A DNA stretch of 64,000 nucleotides from Macrococcoides animalis (GTDB lineage: Bacteria; Bacillota; Bacilli; Staphylococcales; Staphylococcaceae), in assembly GCF_047425875.1 (NCBI RefSeq), contig NZ_CP179727.1:1488001-1552000 (forward strand). The letters run 5' to 3'. The notes beneath the pieces are model-generated. The model was not told where the DNA came from and did no database searches. It saw only the letters and a list, made by a program, of their open reading frames with translations. Positions 8,498 through 16,314 of this stretch are shown piece after piece. The position numbers were made by a program, and so were the translations under genes. Numbering within the stretch: position 1 is the first letter of the stretch; each line of letters opens with the position of its first letter.

Positions 8498-8818
8498 TGC
8501 GGCTTTATTCACTTGAAGATACGTCCTTGGATAAGACGTTTGATCGCTGTTATTCCTGTCTTTGTCTGTCTATATATTTATGGATCGAGTACTCAAAAGG
8601 TTGAGGAGATGCTTATTTTTACTCAAGTGTTCTTAAGTGTTGCCTTACCTTTGAGCATTATCCCTCTAATACTGGCAACAAATGATGAGCAGATTATGGG
8701 GAATGATTTCATCAATACGCGTAGGACGAATATCATTGCATGGATAACCACAGTTGTATTATGTATCTTGAATATATACTTGATTTTGCAAACATTTTTA
8801 GAACTTTTTGAAGTATGA
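8498..8818 (+). pseudogene. mntH: 3' remnant of NRAMP Mn(II) transporter gene mntH
   Basis: Translation of this stretch reads GFIHLKIRPWIRRL, then VFVCLYIYGSS, LIFTQVFLSVALPLSIIPL and NIIAWITTVVLCILNIYLIL. This corresponds to the last about 105 residues of bacterial MntH (NRAMP family, normally about 440-450 residues): the helix after the conserved IRPWxRR motif, followed by the last two or three transmembrane helices. None of the first about 340 residues, including the metal-binding DPGN and MPH motifs, is found upstream; the sequence changes abruptly just before GFIHLK, after the HSLV-less stretch encoding SGC. The frame starts only from a TTG at 8477 without a ribosome site. This is a deletion remnant, not a functional transporter. 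Confidence 0.8.
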
Positions 8819-8863
8819 GTTTTATTGTAGGTATAGATAGTATAATTTAGAAATCAATAATAT

Positions 8864-8917
8864 TTTAAACCCCTCACTAGAACACGCATTGTCATGCGTT
8901 CTGGTGAGGGGTTTAAA
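8864..8917. terminator. Long bidirectional terminator
   Basis: The arm around TTTTAAACCCCTCAC and its complement GTGAGGGGTTTAAAA enclose an inner stem (CGCAT/ATGCG) with a GTC-containing loop. The AT-rich outer ends provide U tracts in both directions. It separates the mntH remnant from the convergent cytochrome c gene. Confidence 0.75.
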
Positions 8918-8946
8918 ATAAGGAAGTTCAATAGAATTAAAGATGG

Positions 8947-9834
8947 TTAGTCTTTAGACTGCACACTTTCTAATTTATCCCACTTATATATACCTTTTTT
9001 TATTAATTCACGTTCTTTCTCGCTAATTTTATCATCTGGTTTACCACCATGAGGATAGAAAGTTCTGTTTTGTTTATCAACAAATTTTGGTCGATCATTC
9101 GATAAGACATATGCTGCAATGTCTGATGCTTCTTGATCAGTTAATGAACCTGGATTATCAAATGGCATATAGTGATATATGAAATCATACATCTTACTAA
9201 AGCGACTTAAGCCTGCTCCATCGTTAAATGAACCGTCACCCCATAATGCTGGCCCAGCTACTGGAGCCGAGTCTGAAGAATTTCCGTGGCACTTTAAGCA
9301 ATTTTCACGGGCAAAAGTGGCTTCACCTCTTTTTACATTTGGCACAGGAATATTTTTTACACCATCTGAACGTTTTACTTTTGGCTGTTTTGATTTTGGA
9401 CTAATATACTCTAGGTATGCGATGATTGCTTTCATATCTTTACTGTCTTCTTTTAAAGGTTTACCATTCATACTTCTTTCAAAGCAACCATTAACGCGTT
9501 CTTCCAATGTTACTTTGCGTCCTTCACGATCTCTGTATTGTGGGAATGTATTAGCAACCCCTACAAGTGTTAACGCATCACCCGTTCCAGCTCCGGCATG
9601 ACAACTTGCACATGAAAGTTTATTCCCTACATTTTTAGGCAATTCAACATTTGTTTCAGTCATCAACTTTGAACCTTCAGCAATCACCTTGTTTTTCTCG
9701 TTAGATAAATCTAAGTTAGATACTGAAATGTCATTCGTCTTTTGATATTCATTTACTGCATTCTCTCCATTATCGTCTGTACACCCAACTAATAATACTA
9801 AAGAAAATAAGCCCATCAATCCCTTTTTATACAT
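8947..9834 (-). CDS. Diheme cytochrome c lipoprotein, thiosulfate dehydrogenase (TsdA)-like
   Basis: 295 residues. A lipoprotein signal ends in LLVGC (Cys18), so the protein is anchored on the outer face of the membrane. Two haem-binding sites are present: CASCH (75-79) and CLKCH (179-183). Between them, RVNGCFERSMNGKP carries Cys117 in the position where TsdA enzymes have the unusual axial Cys ligand of the catalytic haem. Met223 in HYMPF is a plausible distal ligand of haem 2. TsdA oxidises thiosulfate to tetrathionate or runs in reverse. Family identification rests on these motifs; the actual direction and partner are inference. A c-type cytochrome is unusual for this family and requires a haem-ligation system, not seen here. 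The gene is a single unit. Confidence 0.82.
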   Translation of the reverse strand: MYKKGLMGLFSLVLLVGCTDDNGENAVNEYQKTNDISVSNLDLSNEKNKVIAEGSKLMTETNVELPKNVGNKLSCASCHAGAGTGDALTLVGVANTFPQYRDREGRKVTLEERVNGCFERSMNGKPLKEDSKDMKAIIAYLEYISPKSKQPKVKRSDGVKNIPVPNVKRGEATFARENCLKCHGNSSDSAPVAGPALWGDGSFNDGAGLSRFSKMYDFIYHYMPFDNPGSLTDQEASDIAAYVLSNDRPKFVDKQNRTFYPHGGKPDDKISEKERELIKKGIYKWDKLESVQSKD

Positions 9835-10055
9835 ATAAATTCCCCCTTATAAATATATGTGGTATTGAAATTATTATAACAAATTGACACAAATATTGAA
9901 ATTATACACCAATTTCGAGCAAGCTATAACGATATAATATTTAAAAATTTACATAGTTTTACTAAATGTTATAACCTATGTAATAATTTTTTGAGATAAT
10001 ACATTTAGTGAGGTTATCCTACATATTAATTCGGTATAATAAAAGTTGAACTTAG

Positions 10056-10280
10056 AACTTCTTCAAACAGATTGGTAGTTTGCTAAGGATACGGTTAGAC
10101 TCAGAAGAAAGAATAGTGGATCATCCACGTTCAGTCAATCGTGTTTTAGAGAAGTACTTTGAATAAGTAATGATGAATTTACTTTTAATATGTTGTGAAA
10201 TTGGTGTCTTACTACTGAATGGTGGTACGTTTATCCACACGAACGCTCCAATCCTGGTTAAATCTAACTTAAAGTTATAA
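10056..10280 (+). other. Possible decayed coding sequence upstream of the protease gene
   Basis: Two abutting short open frames occur in the 470-base gap. 10056-10166 is open without a start codon and includes LDSEERIVDHPRSVNRVLEKYF. 10170-10280 could encode 36 residues beginning MMNLLLICCEIGVLLLNGG. Neither has a convincing ribosome site. The first looks like the tail of a real protein that I do not recognise. It may be remnant DNA brought in with the protease gene. A TATAAT at about 10036 could be a promoter reading into this stretch. I see nothing else between 9835 and 10306. Confidence 0.3.
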
Positions 10281-10306
10281 AATACACGAAAGTGAGTCTG
10301 ATCATT

Positions 10307-11122
10307 ATGAGAAAATTAATACTATCATCTGTAGTTATATTATTTGCATCATCTGCAACTGCACAAGCAATGGAAGCAGATTACTTCTATGATGGGATGC
10401 GCAGTGAAAATACGAAAGTTGCATATCCAATAGCAAAGCGTTACCCGTCAAGTGCGACAAAGATGGAGCCTATTTCTAACGGTTATTCAAAGTATAAAGG
10501 GATTGGTCGAGTTTCTAATAAGAATGGCTGGGCTGGTCCTAAATATGAAGCGATGGGTACTGGGTTTGTCGTAGATGATTATACTTTCTTAACTAATGCA
10601 CATGTAATTGATGATGAACATGGTAAAGCAACAGAACCTAAATTTGTTACGTTTGAATTGAATCGTAATGGCGATGATATACCTTATAGATTTAAAGTAA
10701 AAGATATTGTGAAAATCCCTTATAGTGATGTAGCAGTTGTCCATACTAAATCTCGTCTGACAAGATATGCTAAACCTTTAACGCTTGCAACAGATTATCA
10801 AATTAGTCAGTTGAAACAAGGGCAACGTATGTATTCAGTGGGTTATCCTTATGATGGTCAAGGTTATGAGCGACGTTACTTTAACCGCGCGGTATTTATT
10901 ATGCGCTCTGCTAATCAAACTGAATTTATCATGAAGGATACTTTCCGAGCAGGTGCTTCAGGTTCTCCGCTAATGGATACGAAAAATCGTGTACATGGTT
11001 TAAGAACGTATAGTTACAATTTATATGGCAATTCGAAGACAAATCTTGCGAAAGTAGAATATAGTGGGGCAGAATCGCTTTATGGTTATACGGGTAGAGA
11101 AGTTTTAAGAAATATGTATTAG
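10307..11122 (+). CDS. Secreted trypsin-like serine protease (V8/exfoliative-toxin group, S1B)
   Basis: 271 residues from the ATG at 10307; the upstream GTG at 10292 lies within the AAAGTGAG ribosome site. A signal peptide runs to about residue 21 (FASSATAQA). The catalytic triad is visible: His99 in TNAHV, Asp141 in SDVAVV and Ser218 in AGASGSP. Length and strand order fit staphylococcal glutamyl endopeptidases and exfoliative toxins. In those enzymes a His in a GIHxG-like strand shortly after the catalytic Ser sets Glu specificity; here that strand reads HGLRTYSYN, so specificity may differ. No propeptide processing site is obvious. It is single-gene, with its own terminator, next to decayed sequence, consistent with acquisition. 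Confidence 0.82.
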   Translation: MRKLILSSVVILFASSATAQAMEADYFYDGMRSENTKVAYPIAKRYPSSATKMEPISNGYSKYKGIGRVSNKNGWAGPKYEAMGTGFVVDDYTFLTNAHVIDDEHGKATEPKFVTFELNRNGDDIPYRFKVKDIVKIPYSDVAVVHTKSRLTRYAKPLTLATDYQISQLKQGQRMYSVGYPYDGQGYERRYFNRAVFIMRSANQTEFIMKDTFRAGASGSPLMDTKNRVHGLRTYSYNLYGNSKTNLAKVEYSGAESLYGYTGREVLRNMY

Positions 11123-11128
11123 TTATTT

Positions 11129-11159
11129 AGCTTGAGATTTGATATCTCAAGCTTTTTTT
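11129..11159 (+). terminator. Terminator of protease gene
   Basis: AGCTTGAGAT and ATCTCAAGCT form the stem, followed by seven T residues, 7 bases after the stop codon. Confidence 0.85.
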
Positions 11160-11230
11160 ATCAATTTGAATTATTTAAGTATTTTGAAAATTTGTATAGC
11201 TTTTTACTTTTTAATACATTAAAATATTAA

Positions 11231-11244
11231 TGTAAACGATTTCA
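11231..11244 (+). promoter_or_regulatory. cre site (CcpA operator) upstream of NhaC-type antiporter
   Basis: TGTAAACGATTTCA matches the catabolite-responsive element consensus TGWAANCGNTNWCA at all defined positions. It lies 22 bases before the antiporter ATG, so CcpA bound here would block transcription in the presence of preferred sugars. CcpA is not in the window. Confidence 0.7.
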
Positions 11245-11266
11245 TTCTAGGAGGAAAAGAAGGGGT

Positions 11267-12706
11267 ATGGAAAAAACAATTAAACAAAAAAGGGAAATCA
11301 ACGTCTGGTGGGCACTCGTACCACTAGTATTTATGATTGCAAGTATGTTATTTACCGTTGTAGTACTAAAACAAGCACCACATATTCCGTTAATGATCGG
11401 TACAGCAATTGCAGCGATTGTTGCACACCAACACGGATTTACGTGGAATGAGATTGAAGAAATGATGTATAAGGGGATTAAGTTAGCATTACCGGCGATT
11501 GTCATAATTATATTGGTCGGTTTAGTCATCGGTGCCTGGATAGGGGGAGGCGTCGTTGCAACGATGATTTATTACGGATTGAAGCTTATTTCACCGGGGC
11601 TGTTCTTACTTACAATTTGTTTAATTTGTAGTATTGTAGCGCTTGCGATTGGATCTAGTTGGTCTACTATGGCGACAGTAGGTGTTGCTGGTATGGGGAT
11701 TGGTTTAAGTATGGACATCCCAGCAGGAATGATTGCGGGAGCAGTTATTTCAGGGAGTTACTTTGGAGATAAGATGAGTCCACTAAGTGATACAACAAAC
11801 TTAGCTTCTGGTTTAACAGGTACGGATTTATTTGATCACATTAAGCACATGTTTTACACAACTGTACCTGGTATTGTGATTGCACTTGTGGCCTACTATT
11901 TCTTAGGGCGTCAATTCTCTGGTGGTCATATGGATACAGGTAAGATTGATGGGATTATTAAAGCGATGGAAGCACAATTTGTCATTTCTCCATGGTTATT
12001 ATTGATTCCTGTTATTGTAATTGTACTGGTCGCATTTAAAGTACCAGCAGTGCCTGCATTAGTGGTCGGTATTATATTAGGGGCTGGTGCACAACAACTC
12101 ATTCAAGGTGACGATATGAAGACGGTTATTACAACGCTTCAAGAAGGTTACAAGATGGAATCTAAAAATGAATTAGTAGGAGAGTTATTTAATAAAGGTG
12201 GATTAGAATCGATGTTCTTCACGATTTCGATGACCATTGTTGCAATGACTTTCGGCGGTATTTTAGAATTTAGTGGCATGTTAAATGCTTTAATTTCTAA
12301 GATTCTATTAGTAGCGAAATCAACAGGAAGCTTAATTGCTGCGACTATCATCAGTTGCTTTGCAACCAATGCTACGTGTTCTGAACAATATATCAGTATT
12401 GTTGTGCCAAGTCGTATGTACTTGCGCGCGTTTATCGATAAGAATTTACATCCGAAGAATTTATCACGTTGTTTAGAGGATAGTGGTACACTGACAAGTG
12501 TATTTGTACCTTGGAATACATGTGGTGTATTTATCGCTGGAACATTAAGTGTTGGTGTCGCTGAATATGCACCATATGCGATATTAAACTTTATCGTGCC
12601 GATTATATCTATTATTTATGGTTATACAGGATTTAAGATTGTAAAGATGACTCAGGAAGAAAGAGCGCATTACGAGAAACAAAACCTACAACCTGCAGAA
12701 TTATAA
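11267..12706 (+). CDS. Na+/H+ antiporter, NhaC family
   Basis: 479 residues with about 11-12 hydrophobic helices. Family hallmarks are the GSSWSTMATVGVAGMGIG segment, the SGSYFGDKMSPLSDTTNLA motif in the ion-binding region and, in the C-terminal half, CLEDSGTLTSVFVPWNTCG. NhaC members exchange Na+ for H+; some, such as MleN, couple this to malate-lactate exchange. The cre site just upstream suggests a role tied to carbon metabolism, so an organic-acid-coupled variant is possible. Two ribosome-like tracts (AGGAGG and AAGGGG) precede the ATG. A convergent marR gene lies downstream behind a shared terminator. Confidence 0.88.
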   Translation: MEKTIKQKREINVWWALVPLVFMIASMLFTVVVLKQAPHIPLMIGTAIAAIVAHQHGFTWNEIEEMMYKGIKLALPAIVIIILVGLVIGAWIGGGVVATMIYYGLKLISPGLFLLTICLICSIVALAIGSSWSTMATVGVAGMGIGLSMDIPAGMIAGAVISGSYFGDKMSPLSDTTNLASGLTGTDLFDHIKHMFYTTVPGIVIALVAYYFLGRQFSGGHMDTGKIDGIIKAMEAQFVISPWLLLIPVIVIVLVAFKVPAVPALVVGIILGAGAQQLIQGDDMKTVITTLQEGYKMESKNELVGELFNKGGLESMFFTISMTIVAMTFGGILEFSGMLNALISKILLVAKSTGSLIAATIISCFATNATCSEQYISIVVPSRMYLRAFIDKNLHPKNLSRCLEDSGTLTSVFVPWNTCGVFIAGTLSVGVAEYAPYAILNFIVPIISIIYGYTGFKIVKMTQEERAHYEKQNLQPAEL

Positions 12707-12719
12707 TAATATAAAAAAT

Positions 12720-12752
12720 AAGCGTTTGAGAAAATTTTTCTCGAACGCTTTA
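12720..12752. terminator. Bidirectional terminator between antiporter and marR
   Basis: AAGCGTTTGAGAAAA pairs with TTTTTCTCGAACGCTT with one mismatch. The minus strand continues into TTATTTTTTA, a good U tract for marR; the plus strand has a weaker one. Confidence 0.75.
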
Positions 12753-12755
12753 ATT

Positions 12756-13190
12756 TTAATCTTGTATTTGAAAATCGCTATGAATATTTTCTCTGTAGCG
12801 GTCAATTAAAAGAAGTAACGTGCGTGCATCATTTTGATTAAACTTTGAAGCCTGTTTATCGAATTGACTGTCGTACTTAGACGTTACGTTTTGAACTAAT
12901 TGCTTACCTTCTTCAGTTAATTTCGTGCATACCTTGCGTTCGTCATCTTTACGGCGTTCTTTGGCCACTAAGCCCATTGCACGTAATTTCTTGGTCTTCG
13001 TACTAGCTGAATCCATCTTATAACAAATATCTCTTTGTATTTCAGCGATTGTACTCTCTTTATCTTTATAGAGTTTGTGAAGAATTAAGAATTCCGTGTA
13101 AGAAATGCCGTACGCTTCATTTAATGACTCGTTCAGATTAGCTTCTATTAAGCTTACCGTCTTGAATAAAGATTGTTCTAATTCGATCAT
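12756..13190 (-). CDS. MarR family transcriptional regulator
   Basis: 144 residues. Winged-helix core: helices LNESLNEAYGISYTEFLILHKLYK and STIAEIQRDICYKMDSASTKTKKLRAMGLV, then the wing KERRKDDERKVCTKLTEEG, a standard MarR pattern. It should bind a palindrome as a dimer and respond to a small ligand or oxidant; one Cys in the recognition region (DICYK) and one in the wing (KVCTK) could sense oxidants, but this is speculation. AAAAGGAATGG precedes the ATG. Tight dyads lie in its upstream region (13246-13289). The regulated genes are not obvious; the convergent antiporter is the only neighbour. Confidence 0.85.
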   Translation of the reverse strand: MIELEQSLFKTVSLIEANLNESLNEAYGISYTEFLILHKLYKDKESTIAEIQRDICYKMDSASTKTKKLRAMGLVAKERRKDDERKVCTKLTEEGKQLVQNVTSKYDSQFDKQASKFNQNDARTLLLLIDRYRENIHSDFQIQD

Positions 13191-13245
13191 AAAATTCGCC
13201 CATTCCTTTTAATATTTTCGGTTGGTGTAAAACATTTAACCGTGT

Positions 13246-13289
13246 GTTAACTGAAATGTTAACAAAATTTTGTTTCTCAAAATTTTGTT
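13246..13289. promoter_or_regulatory. Clustered dyads upstream of marR, candidate operator
   Basis: GTTAAC occurs at 13246-13251 and 13258-13263, and TTAAC-N6-GTTAA forms one dyad. It overlaps AACAAAATTTTG (13261-13272) whose exact inverted copy CAAAATTTTGTT lies at 13278-13289 with a TTTCT loop. They are 55-100 bases before the marR start on the minus strand, where autoregulatory MarR operators are usually found. Confidence 0.45.
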
Positions 13290-13876
13290 GTTTACACGTA
13301 AGATATTTCATGACATCAACTTGGATAGTATATCATAAAAATAAATTAAAAACAGCTAAAAATTATTACATTTAGATTAAAAAAAGGTTGTTTGTTCGTG
13401 TTTTGGGAGTATTTTTTGTCGAAATAGTCCTTTCATACATTAAAAAGTTGTTATAAGAGGATAATAGTTAATTATTCTATAGAATCTGATACGTTACTTA
13501 GTTGCTGTTGTTTAGCGTAATAAGTTATTTTAATATAATGATGTACTTAAAATCTATATTGCTTTAAAATAATTTATAGAAAAAGTTGGATGCTACATCA
13601 TGCATGAGGCAGATATATTACAGTTAAACATAATGAATATATGTAATTGACCAAATTGAATGATGGTCATTTTATCTATTATATTTCAATAATGTAAAAA
13701 TAATACTGAATATTTGCGGTTGTTTGTCGTATGCTTTTTGTTTATTATCGTATTATATTGAATTGGAATTTGTAAATTATATTTGTGAACAAGATTGAAA
13801 GATAAAATATTAATTAATTTTCACCGCATTTTTGAAGCATTTGAACATTATATTATATAGAAAGGCGTGATATCAA
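13290..13876. other. Long AT-rich intergenic region without recognisable gene
   Basis: Nearly 590 bases before the acetyltransferase gene. I see no open frame above 20 codons with a ribosome site, no terminator and no RNA motif. The sequence is very AT-rich with homopolymer runs. AGAAAGGCGTG immediately before 13877 is the ribosome site of the next gene. Confidence 0.5.
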
Positions 13877-14500
13877 ATGACAGACGTACAATTTAGAAAA
13901 GCAACAATACATGATATTAATGCAGTGGAAACGATACAACAACACGCACTTGATGTGCTCTCGAATCCAGAGGCATTAGACCCCGTTCCCTCAAGTGAAT
14001 TACTACATAATATTAAAGACAACTTAATGGCTTTAGCGATTGTTGATGGAGAGGTTGCGGCGTTTCGGACAATGCATATTCCAACTAAGGATTATTTAGG
14101 TAAGTATATTGGCATTACAGATCCTAAAGAAGCGGGATTAATTTATTCAGATATAACAATTGTAGATCCGGATTATCGTGGTTTATCATTGCAACGCAAA
14201 TTAGGAGATTGGTTATTTACGTGTATTGAACCGGATTATCAAGTCATCATGGCGACAGTTCATCCGGATAACACACCAAGTTTAAAAGATAAGTTTCATC
14301 TAGGTATGCAAATTGTTGCTATGGATTATTTATATGGTCGCAAGCTTCGCTTTATCTTTATGAAAGATTTAACCAATACCCCTTCATTTAATGAAACGAT
14401 ATCAGTCGACATAAGTGATTTAACACAAATAAAGGTATTGCTTGAATCAGGATATAGAGGGATTGGATTACAGGAGAAGACAATATTGTTTGGGAAATAA
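13877..14500 (+). CDS. GNAT-type N-acetyltransferase
   Basis: 207 residues. N-terminal beta-alpha unit VQFRKATIHDINAVETIQ; acetyl-CoA-binding motif A region SDITIVDPDYRGLSLQRKLGDWL (the R-G-x-S-L-Q-R version of the Q/R-x-x-G-x-G/A loop); motif B around MATVHPDNTPSLKDKFHLGM. It transfers an acetyl group from acetyl-CoA to an unknown amine. AAGGCGTGA precedes the ATG. It is separate from its neighbours by a long upstream gap and 76 bases downstream. Confidence 0.78.
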   Translation: MTDVQFRKATIHDINAVETIQQHALDVLSNPEALDPVPSSELLHNIKDNLMALAIVDGEVAAFRTMHIPTKDYLGKYIGITDPKEAGLIYSDITIVDPDYRGLSLQRKLGDWLFTCIEPDYQVIMATVHPDNTPSLKDKFHLGMQIVAMDYLYGRKLRFIFMKDLTNTPSFNETISVDISDLTQIKVLLESGYRGIGLQEKTILFGK

Positions 14501-14576
14501 GTTACTACGACTTATGAATGATAGCGTTAGACAATCATACAATGGTATGATGTTTTTAAATGTGAGGTGCTAAGTT

Positions 14577-15527
14577 ATGAGGAGAAGTAAAAAGAAAAAG
14601 GGTGGCTGCCTGAAATGGATTGTGTTGCTGTGTCTCATCGTGTTGATTGGAATCGGTTGGTACGTAAGCGATGCATACTTTAAAGTGCGTGATACCGCAA
14701 ACAATATTCAACATAAGATTGAAGGGCGAGATAAGTCTGATTTACGTAAGGCAAGTGTGAATATTCAAAATGAAGATGCAATCAGTGTTGCCTTATTCGG
14801 TGTAGATGCTGATGCTACCCGTTTATCTGCTGGAGATAAAGGACGTAGTGATTCAATTATTTTATTGAGTATTAATCCTAAAGAGAACAAGACGGTTATG
14901 GTAAGTATCCCGCGTGATACGTATAGTGAAATTGTTGGTAACAATACACACGAGAAGATCGCACATGCGTATGCTTACGGTGGTGCGAAGATGGCAGTAC
15001 AATCTGTTGAGAAATTGATGAATGTGCCTATTGATTATTATGCAACTGTGAATATGGACGGGATGCATGAAATGATTGATGAAGTCGGTGGGATTGACGT
15101 TAAGAGTAACGCGACCTTTAGTGCAAATGGATTTGACTTTGTAAAAGGAGAAACAGTTCATTTAGATGGTGATAAAGCGTTAGCGTTTGTTCGAGCACGT
15201 AAAGGCGATGGCGCAGGTGGTGATTTCGGACGTCAAGAACGTCAACAGATTGCAATACAAGGTTTAGCACATAAAGTAATCAATGTTCAATCTGTAACGA
15301 AATTAGATTCAATCTTAAAGAATGTTGAAGGCAATGTTATCACAGATATGTCGTTTGATGATTTAAAAGGATTGGGCTTATCTTATAGAGGTGCATTAGA
15401 TAATGTGAAGAAACATCAATTGCAGGGTGAAGGTACAATCATGGAAGATAGTTTATGGTACTTCTTGCCTAATGAAGATCAGAAACTAGAAGTACGCAAT
15501 ATATATATTGATAATCTAGATATGTAG
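14577..15527 (+). CDS. LytR-CpsA-Psr (LCP) family cell-wall glycopolymer ligase
   Basis: 316 residues. A Lys/Arg-rich cytoplasmic N-terminus (RRSKKKKGG), one membrane helix (about 12-30), then an extracellular LCP domain. Signature parts: VALFGVDAD, GRSDSIILLSINPKENKTVMVSIPRDTY with the Arg and Asp residues that bind the pyrophosphate lipid, IDEVGGIDV and the late DKALAFVRARKGDGAGGDFGRQERQQ. LCP enzymes move wall teichoic acid or capsule from undecaprenyl carrier to peptidoglycan. This could act on the polymer built by the cluster at 1-6.4 kb, but staphylococci have several LCP paralogues. GTGAGGTG provides the ribosome site. Confidence 0.9.
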   Translation: MRRSKKKKGGCLKWIVLLCLIVLIGIGWYVSDAYFKVRDTANNIQHKIEGRDKSDLRKASVNIQNEDAISVALFGVDADATRLSAGDKGRSDSIILLSINPKENKTVMVSIPRDTYSEIVGNNTHEKIAHAYAYGGAKMAVQSVEKLMNVPIDYYATVNMDGMHEMIDEVGGIDVKSNATFSANGFDFVKGETVHLDGDKALAFVRARKGDGAGGDFGRQERQQIAIQGLAHKVINVQSVTKLDSILKNVEGNVITDMSFDDLKGLGLSYRGALDNVKKHQLQGEGTIMEDSLWYFLPNEDQKLEVRNIYIDNLDM

Positions 15528-15597
15528 TCCATAAATAATGAAGCGTTTTCATTTTGATGATATACTATAGATGAAGATAAGAGAGGGGCTGTTGTCA

Positions 15598-16098
15598 ATG
15601 ACATATCAACATATATTAATTCCAGTAGACGGTTCAAAGGTAAGTGAGTATGCATTCCAAAAAGGTGTGGAAATTGCGAAGAGAAACGACGCATCTATTA
15701 CATTAGCACACGTTGTGGATATCAGAACATATGCAAATGTGGAATCTGATCGAGGATCTTTACATGAAAATGCAGATAAATACACTGAGAAGATGTTAAA
15801 TGGATATAAAGAACTTGCACTGAAACAAGGTGTGAAATCTGTAGGTACAGAAATTGGCCATGGTGCAGCAAGACAAGTCATTACAAAAGAAATTGTACCT
15901 AAGATTGAATGTGATTTAATAATATGTGGCTCTAACGGTATAAATGCCTTAGAACGTTTCATTATGGGAAGTGTGTCAGAAGCCATTGTACGTTATGCGA
16001 AATGTGATGTGCTGGTTGTGCGTTCTGAACTTGTACCAGAAGACTTTAAGTTAGAGGAATTTACTGAAGAATTTAGAAGAGAATATACAAATAATTAA
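15598..16098 (+). CDS. Universal stress protein, UspA family
   Basis: 166 residues from the ATG at 15598, preceded by GAGAGGGG; the ATG at 15571 lies before that site. Motifs: HILIPVDGSKVSEYAFQKG at the N-terminus and the ATP-binding G-2x-G-9x-G-S/T pattern as CGSNGINALERFIMGSVSEAIV, followed by CDVLVVRS. It is therefore an ATP-binding Usp. The role is stress survival by unknown mechanism. It lies 70 bases after the LCP gene, with its own TATACT at 15561. Confidence 0.9.
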   Translation: MTYQHILIPVDGSKVSEYAFQKGVEIAKRNDASITLAHVVDIRTYANVESDRGSLHENADKYTEKMLNGYKELALKQGVKSVGTEIGHGAARQVITKEIVPKIECDLIICGSNGINALERFIMGSVSEAIVRYAKCDVLVVRSELVPEDFKLEEFTEEFRREYTNN

Positions 16099-16104
16099 TA
16101 TCCA

Positions 16105-16141
16105 AAGAAGCTTGAAGGAATGAACTTCAAGCTTCTTTTCT
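16105..16141 (+). terminator. Terminator of uspA-like gene
   Basis: AAGAAGCTTGAA pairs exactly with TTCAAGCTTCTT across a 9-base loop, followed by TTCTTAT. Confidence 0.75.
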
Positions 16142-16233
16142 TATAATACAAATAATATGTATTAGTTTTTTGTATTTAAAAGGGAAATGTGTATAAAATA
16201 TTACAGAAATTTTTAAAATAATAGCCGAAAAGA

Positions 16234-16251
16234 TTGTTAAATAATTCACAA
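16234..16251 (+). promoter_or_regulatory. Rex-like redox operator upstream of acetoin reductase
   Basis: TTGTTAAATAATTCACAA differs at one position from the Rex consensus TTGTGAAWWWWTTCACAA. The dyad is extended by perfectly matched flanks (AAAAGATTGT and ACAATCTTTT). Rex represses fermentation genes when NAD is abundant, which suits an NADH-consuming acetoin reductase. Confidence 0.65.
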
Positions 16252-16314
16252 TCTTTTGATTTTAAGTTAAACTAAGATTGTATAAAAAATATCAAGTCTT
16301 AGGAGATGTTTATT

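Noticed and set aside
8477..8500. Functional small membrane protein starting at TTG 8477
   Set aside because: Sequence from 8498 aligns with the C-terminus of MntH and there is no ribosome site; better explained as a remnant.
10170..10260. T-box leader before the protease (GGTGGTACG followed by ACGCTCC)
   Set aside because: No specifier stem, no full AGGGTGGTACCGCG element and no terminator with a T run; a secreted protease is not a T-box target.
15535..15556. cre-like AAGCGTTTTCA before the UspA-family gene
   Set aside because: One base short of the 14-base spacing and two mismatches when aligned.
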